The notes under the pieces are model-generated. The model ran no database searches. It saw only the letters and a program-made list of their open reading frames with translations, and was not told where the DNA came from. The translations under genes and the position numbers were made by a program. From positions 1 through 64,000 of the forward strand of contig JAIKZM010000196.1 in NCBI GenBank assembly GCA_024682215.1: a stretch of DNA of 64,000 bases, in the 5' to 3' direction. Positions 59,806 through 64,000 of this stretch are shown piece after piece. The DNA is from Saccharofermentans sp. GTDB taxonomy: Bacteria; Bacillota; Clostridia; Saccharofermentanales; Saccharofermentanaceae. Each line of letters opens with the position of its first letter. Positions within the stretch are counted from its first letter, which is position 1.

Positions 59806-61008
59806 ATGGCAAACGTCCTTCTGGCAAGAATGGGTGAGATAACTCTCAAAGGGCTTAACAGAGGTTCTTTTGAAATACAGCTCAAGAGCAATCTTAAGTA
59901 CAGGCTTAAGAGATTCGGTCATCTGAAGATATATCAAAGCCAGAGCAGGATCTGGATCGAACCCAAGGAAGAGGATAATCCCAACTTCGAAAGCATGGAG
60001 GCGGCACAGGATATCATGAAGGCCGTCTGCCAGGTTTTCGGCATCGTTTCCGTAAGCCTCGCAAGAAAATTCGAGGGCGATTTCGAATCGATCAAGGAAA
60101 ACTCGGTCGAGTGCATCAAGGAGCTCCTTGCCCAGAATCCCGATTTTGTCACTTTCAAAGTCGAGAGCAAGCGCGGAAACAAGACGTTCCCGATGACTTC
60201 ACCCGAGATTTGCGAGGAGCTCGGAGGCTATATCCTCGATAATTTCCCCCAGCTCACGGTAAAGGTCAAGAATCCGGACTTCATCCTCAATGTTGAGATC
60301 CGTGAACATAACTATATCTATTCAGGCAAGATGATGGCTCACAGAGGTCTTCCGGTCGGCTCATGCGCAAAGGGCATGCTCCTTTTGTCAGGCGGTATCG
60401 ACAGCCCTGTGGCTGGTTTCATGATGGCATCCCGCGGAATGCCTCTTGATGCCGTGTATTTCCATTCATATCCTTACACGAGCGATCTCGCAAAGCAGAA
60501 GGTAATCGACCTTGCAAAGATAGTTTCCGGTTACTCCGGACGCATGACGCTTCATGTCGTTAACTTCACGCAGATCCAGCTCGATCTTTACAAGAATTCA
60601 CCTCAGGACATGCTCACCGTCACAATGAGAAGGATAATGCTCCAGATCGCAGAGCGCCTTGCACAGAAGAACGACTGCAAGTGCCTTATCACCGGTGAGA
60701 GCCTTGGACAGGTTGCATCACAGACCATGGAAGCCATCGCTGCAACCAACGAAGTCGTTAAGATGCCTATCATGAGACCTCTCATCGGCATGGACAAGCA
60801 GGCCACATGTGATATTTCACGTGACATCGGTGCTTTTGAGACATCGATCCTTCCTTATGAGGACTGCTGCACTGTGTTTGTTGCAAAACACCCCAAGACA
60901 CATCCTCATCCGGAAGACATCGTCGAGGCGGAAAAGAACCTCGATATTGAAGCTATGGTTGAAGCCGGTGTTGCCGGAACAGAAGATATTGAGATAACCC
61001 CGTTCTGA
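59806..61008 (+). CDS. thiI: tRNA 4-thiouridine synthase ThiI (without rhodanese domain)
   Basis: A 400-residue enzyme that thiolates U8 of tRNA. An N-terminal ferredoxin-like plus THUMP region (1-170; EITLKGLNRGSFE, VEIREHNYIYSG) is followed by the PP-loop SGGIDSP (195-201) and YEDCCTVFVAKHPKTHP. The C-terminal rhodanese domain of E. coli ThiI is missing, as in most Firmicutes, so persulfide should pass from the adjacent desulfurase directly to the Cys pair. It starts 10 bases after the desulfurase stop. Confidence 0.95.
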   Translation: MANVLLARMGEITLKGLNRGSFEIQLKSNLKYRLKRFGHLKIYQSQSRIWIEPKEEDNPNFESMEAAQDIMKAVCQVFGIVSVSLARKFEGDFESIKENSVECIKELLAQNPDFVTFKVESKRGNKTFPMTSPEICEELGGYILDNFPQLTVKVKNPDFILNVEIREHNYIYSGKMMAHRGLPVGSCAKGMLLLSGGIDSPVAGFMMASRGMPLDAVYFHSYPYTSDLAKQKVIDLAKIVSGYSGRMTLHVVNFTQIQLDLYKNSPQDMLTVTMRRIMLQIAERLAQKNDCKCLITGESLGQVASQTMEAIAATNEVVKMPIMRPLIGMDKQATCDISRDIGAFETSILPYEDCCTVFVAKHPKTHPHPEDIVEAEKNLDIEAMVEAGVAGTEDIEITPF

Positions 61009-61009
61009 T

Positions 61010-62038
61010 ATGAAGATAGGCAAACTTACAGACGAACAGCTCCAGTCACTGGTAATAAGCAGACTGCCGGCACTTTCCGCCACGACCCTTTCGGGAGCGG
61101 GAATAGGCGCCGACTGCGCTTGGATCAGGGCAGGAGAAGACCTTATGGTCACGTCTTCTGATCCGATCACTGCAGGTGGGACCGAGTCGGGAACGCTTGC
61201 CATTCATGTTTCGTGCAATGACATCGCCGCATGCGGCGTAAGACCCTCTGGAATACTGATAGTTATAATCGCGCCGCCTTCTGTCACTGAAGATGATATA
61301 AGGATGACGGTAGATCAGGCCAGCCATGAGGCACAGGCACTTGGCGTTGATATCGTCGGAGGCCATACTGAGGTTTCTGATGCCGTCAACAAGATGATCG
61401 TTGTATCCACCGCATTCGGGCTTATTAAAAAGGGTGGATGTGTTCCCAGCGGAAAAGCAATGCCCGGAGACAGCCTTATAATTACCAAGACAGCGGGGAT
61501 AGAGGGAAGCTTCATTGCCGCCAATGAACACAGGGAAAAACTTGCCGGAAAAGTCAGCGAGGAATGCATCCGTGAAGCGCTTTCCTATAAGAGTCTGGTC
61601 TCTGTCGTAAAAGAAGGGGCAACTTGCGGAAGCCTGATAGCAAGAAATGTAAAATACAGAGAAGACGGTTTTGCGTTGAGCGCCGTAAATCTCATGCATG
61701 ACGTTACCGAAGGAGGCGTGTTTGGAGCGGCCTTTGAGATGGCTGATTTCTCCGGGACAGGTGTCGTTATCGATAAGAGACTGGTCCCTTTTACAGAGGC
61801 AACGACAGCAATATGTGATGCACTCGGACTCGATCCGTTCAGGCTCATCTCATCCGGATCTCTTATGATCGCAACGCCTGAACCTGAAAGAGTCATTGAA
61901 GAACTTAAGGCTCAAGGCGTTCCGGCAACCGTTGTCGGTTCGTTTACGGACAAGTCCGAAGGCGTTTTTTATATTGAAAACGACGGTTCTTATGTCAAAT
62001 TGTCGCCTCCCGGGGCTGATGAGATATATAGTATTTGA
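61010..62038 (+). CDS. AIR-synthase-superfamily protein (HypE/ThiL-like)
   Basis: A 342-residue ATP-binding protein of the PurM/HypE/ThiL/SelD fold. Recognisable parts are GAGIGADCAW, SSDPITAGG, NDIAACGVRPSGIL, DIVGGHTEVSD, LMHDVTEGGVFGA and LISSGSLMIATP. It lacks the C-terminal PRxC cysteine of HypE and the N-terminal Cys/Sec of SelD, so it is neither a typical hydrogenase carbamoyl-dehydratase nor a selenophosphate synthetase. It starts one base after thiI, and a role near thiamine or sulfur metabolism is possible. Family assignment is firm; the reaction is open. Confidence 0.8.
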   Translation: MKIGKLTDEQLQSLVISRLPALSATTLSGAGIGADCAWIRAGEDLMVTSSDPITAGGTESGTLAIHVSCNDIAACGVRPSGILIVIIAPPSVTEDDIRMTVDQASHEAQALGVDIVGGHTEVSDAVNKMIVVSTAFGLIKKGGCVPSGKAMPGDSLIITKTAGIEGSFIAANEHREKLAGKVSEECIREALSYKSLVSVVKEGATCGSLIARNVKYREDGFALSAVNLMHDVTEGGVFGAAFEMADFSGTGVVIDKRLVPFTEATTAICDALGLDPFRLISSGSLMIATPEPERVIEELKAQGVPATVVGSFTDKSEGVFYIENDGSYVKLSPPGADEIYSI

Positions 62039-62088
62039 TATTTTGTCAAAAATTGCGAAACGCGGTTCTATTTTTCAAACTTTAATAA

Positions 62089-62094
62089 TATAAT
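62089..62094 (+). promoter_or_regulatory. -10 box of the glyA leader
   Basis: A perfect TATAAT, predicting a start near 62101. The -35 region is weak (TTCTAT at 62066). Confidence 0.5.
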
Positions 62095-62100
62095 TTGACA

Positions 62101-62235
62101 AATTGCTAAAGACGGTATGGGATACATCGTCCCGGACCGGTTTGGCATTTAACTAAGACAATTTCTTAAAGCCAGAAATTTAAAGATGGCTGCGTGGTTA
62201 CTGTCAGGACCGTGCAGCCTTTTTCTTTTGGGCAT
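62101..62235 (+). ncRNA. Structured leader RNA of glyA, candidate riboswitch/attenuator
   Basis: Three ordered elements lie between the -10 box and glyA. P1 (62113-62139) pairs CGGT/ACCG and GGGA/TCCC around a 2x2 internal loop. P2 pairs TGGC (62143-62146) with GCCA (62171-62174), enclosing hairpin TAAGA/TCTTA (62154-62158 with 62164-62168). A terminator follows. GCCA (62170-62174 as AGCCA) can instead pair with TGGCT (62187-62191), the 5' edge of the terminator. The two TGGC copies thus compete for one partner, the logic of a conditional terminator. I cannot match it to THF, ZTP, glycine or T-box leaders. Confidence 0.5.
62188..62229 (+). terminator. Terminator within the glyA leader
   Basis: An 11-bp stem GGCTGCGTGGT/ACCGTGCAGCC with two wobble pairs (62188-62198 with 62209-62219), then TTTTTCTTTT. 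It stands 92 bases before glyA and after the promoter, so read-through is needed for glyA expression unless a second promoter exists. Confidence 0.8.
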
Positions 62236-62321
62236 TTTGTCCTCTTATACAAGTTTACTAATCTATATTTTTAATATAAAATACCTTCGTTGATTTCATT
62301 ATCCCAAGGAGGATGTTATAT

Positions 62322-63563
62322 ATGTACGACCACATCAAGTTCGAGGATCCCGAAGTTTACTCCGCTATCATGCAGGAGATCGGCCGTCAGCGCGACAAGA
62401 TCGAGCTGATCGCTTCTGAGAACACAGTATCTGAGGCAGTTCTTGAGGCAGCAGGTTCTCCGCTCACCAACAAGTATGCCGAAGGTTATCCGGGAAAGCG
62501 TTATTACGGCGGATGCGAGTATGTCGACATCGTAGAGCAGCTCGCTATCGACAGGGCAAAGCAGCTTTTTGGTGCAGAGCATGTTAACGTCCAGCCTCAT
62601 TCCGGAGCTCAGGCTAATACAGCAGTTTACTTTGCCGTTCTTGAACCCGGCGATAAGATCCTGGGTCTCGACCTTTCACACGGCGGTCATCTCACACACG
62701 GCATGAAGCTCAATGTTTCAGGAAGAACATATGAATCCGAGTTCTATCAGGTCGATCCCGAGACACAGATGCTCAACTATGAGACCATCCGTCAGAGAGC
62801 TCTTGAAGTTAAGCCTAAGATCATCGTTGCAGGCGCTTCAGCATACCCCAGGATCATCGATTTCAAGAAGTTCAGAGAGATCGCTGATGAAGTCGGCGCA
62901 TATCTCTTCGTAGACATGGCTCACATCGCAGGCCTTGTTGCCGCAGGTCTTCACCCGAATCCGGTTCCTTACGCTGATTTCGTTACTACAACCACACATA
63001 AGACACTCCGCGGACCCCGTGGCGGTATCATCATGTGCAAGGAAGAATACGCTAAGAAGATCAATTCCGCAGTATTCCCCGGCCAGCAGGGCGGCCCTCT
63101 CATGCACATAATCGCTGCTAAGGCTGTTGCTTTCAAGGAAGCTCTTTCACCTGAGTTCAGACAGTATGCTGCTCAGATCATCAGCAATGCAAAGGCTATG
63201 AGCGAAGTTCTCCTCGCCAGAGGCGTCAACCTCGTATCCGGCGGTACAGACAACCACCTCATGCTGATCGACCTCAGAGGCACAGGCGTTACAGGTAAGG
63301 ATCTCCAGGAGAGACTTGACGACTGCAACATCACCGCAAATAAGAACACGATTCCTTTCGATCCCGAGAAGCCTATGGTTACATCCGGCGTACGTATCGG
63401 CACACCTGCCGTTACCGCAAGAGGCTTCAAGGAAGAAGACTGCAAGGTCGTTGCTGACTGCATCGCTGATTGCATCTTCGACTACGAGAACAAGAAGGCT
63501 GATGTTATCGCCAGAGTCAAGACTCTTACCGATAAGTATCCCATCTATCCTGACATTAAGTAA
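62322..63563 (+). CDS. glyA: Serine hydroxymethyltransferase
   Basis: A 413-residue PLP enzyme converting serine and tetrahydrofolate to glycine and 5,10-methylene-THF, the main source of one-carbon units. [50 protein letters not shown] and [14 protein letters not shown] with PLP lysine K227 are all typical. An ATG at 62313 directly abuts AAGGAGG, so the ATG at 62322, nine bases away, is the better start. Codons are strongly C-biased, as expected for an abundant enzyme. It follows a leader with a candidate conditional terminator. Confidence 0.96.
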   Translation: MYDHIKFEDPEVYSAIMQEIGRQRDKIELIASENTVSEAVLEAAGSPLTNKYAEGYPGKRYYGGCEYVDIVEQLAIDRAKQLFGAEHVNVQPHSGAQANTAVYFAVLEPGDKILGLDLSHGGHLTHGMKLNVSGRTYESEFYQVDPETQMLNYETIRQRALEVKPKIIVAGASAYPRIIDFKKFREIADEVGAYLFVDMAHIAGLVAAGLHPNPVPYADFVTTTTHKTLRGPRGGIIMCKEEYAKKINSAVFPGQQGGPLMHIIAAKAVAFKEALSPEFRQYAAQIISNAKAMSEVLLARGVNLVSGGTDNHLMLIDLRGTGVTGKDLQERLDDCNITANKNTIPFDPEKPMVTSGVRIGTPAVTARGFKEEDCKVVADCIADCIFDYENKKADVIARVKTLTDKYPIYPDIK

Positions 63564-63574
63564 GGAATTGCGAT

Positions 63575-64000
63575 TTGGCTGACTTAAGCAAAGGGAAAAA
63601 AGAGCCCCTCGCTTTTAGGATGTCTCCCCGCACGCTCGATGAGTATGCAGGGCAGGAACACATAGTAGGCAAGGGCAAGATGCTCAGAAGAATGATCGAG
63701 GCAGACCGTCTGTCCTCGATTATCCTTTTTGGGCCTCCCGGAGTCGGCAAGACCGCACTTGCGAGAGTCATTGCAAATACAACGGAATCCCGTTTTGAAA
63801 GAATGAATGCCGTTACTGCAGGAGTGGCCGATATCAAGAAGGTCACGGAAGATGCGCGTAATCCGATCATCTCCGAAGGCAGGAAGACCGTCCTGTTCAT
63901 CGATGAGATACACAGGTTCAATAAACTCCAGCAGGATGCGCTCCTTCCTTTCGTGGAGGACGGTACTGTCATACTGATCGGAGCCACGACAGAGAATCCC
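63575..64000 (+). CDS. rarA: Replication-associated recombination protein RarA (3' end cut by window)
   Basis: The first 142 codons of an AAA+ ATPase of the RarA/MgsA/WRNIP1 family that acts at stalled forks. RMSPRTLDEYAGQEHIVG, Walker A FGPPGVGKTALARVI, Walker B LFIDEIHRFNKLQQDALL and LIGATTENP are diagnostic. The start is TTG, 11 bases after glyA, with AAGGA eight bases upstream; the next ATG (63619) would remove the conserved N-terminal residues. The frame is open at the window edge. Confidence 0.92.
   Translation, partial: MADLSKGKKEPLAFRMSPRTLDEYAGQEHIVGKGKMLRRMIEADRLSSIILFGPPGVGKTALARVIANTTESRFERMNAVTAGVADIKKVTEDARNPIISEGRKTVLFIDEIHRFNKLQQDALLPFVEDGTVILIGATTENP

Noticed and set aside
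62101-62235. T-box, THF or ZTP riboswitch in front of glyA
   Set aside because: The leader is too short for a T-box and lacks the T-box sequence, and I could not find the conserved cores of the THF or ZTP classes. I kept it as an unassigned candidate.

Overview
The window reads as chromosome from a low-to-mid GC, Gram-positive anaerobe of the class Clostridia. I cannot name the genus. The basis is a sepF gene, rexB-like addB/addA, the ymdB-lspA-rluD-phoH-pgpH-ybeY-era-recO block, many ferredoxin-type iron-sulfur proteins, strong AGGAGG ribosome binding sites, and several BspA-like (LRR_5) exported proteins. I see no rRNA, prophage, transposase or CRISPR array. There is one tRNA, tRNA-Leu(CAG).

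Layout. 1-5.5 kb: the end of sepF, two tandem exported LRR_5 proteins and a DUF47/PhoU-like gene. 5.6-9.6 kb: a sugar-binding-type sensor fused to a GGDEF diguanylate cyclase, convergent with a flotillin. 9.7-12.3 kb: a metal-resistance operon of an SmtB-like repressor, a free-standing HMA metallochaperone and a P1B ATPase. 12.4-21 kb: addB-addA, then tadA-yfcE on the other strand. 21.1-32.2 kb: two large surface proteins, one with a transglutaminase-like core and one of 2668 residues with 23 beta-repeats. 32.3-39.7 kb: a cysteine synthase, a DUF2975/HTH/membrane-protein cluster, a glycosyltransferase with an LPG-synthase-like membrane protein, and a LarA homologue. 39.8-50 kb: the RNA, c-di-AMP and DNA housekeeping operon, including a single-ORF YbeY-Era fusion, followed by a convergent XPD/DinG-type helicase. 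50.1-52.2 kb: tRNA-Leu, a small LRR_5 protein and a HAD phosphatase. 52.2-58.6 kb: a three-subunit fumarate reductase/succinate dehydrogenase, then a four-gene redox cassette (DUF362 ferredoxin, Rossmann protein, unknown protein, flavodoxin-ferredoxin). 58.6-62 kb: cysteine desulfurase, ThiI and an AIR-synthase-like protein. 62-64 kb: glyA behind a structured leader that looks like a conditional terminator, then the start of rarA.

The most distinctive content is the set of five exported LRR_5 proteins. They share acidic linkers after the signal peptide (four of five) and one of two basic C-terminal caps, and none has a sortase or SLH anchor. One carries a complete Cys-His-Asp transglutaminase-like triad and lies directly upstream of the 2668-residue repeat protein. 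This suggests, without proving, a self-assembling or cross-linked surface layer. Other points worth checking are the candidate glyA attenuator, the YbeY-Era fusion with an altered G4 motif, the split metal ATPase and the unrecognised 219-residue protein in the redox cassette.
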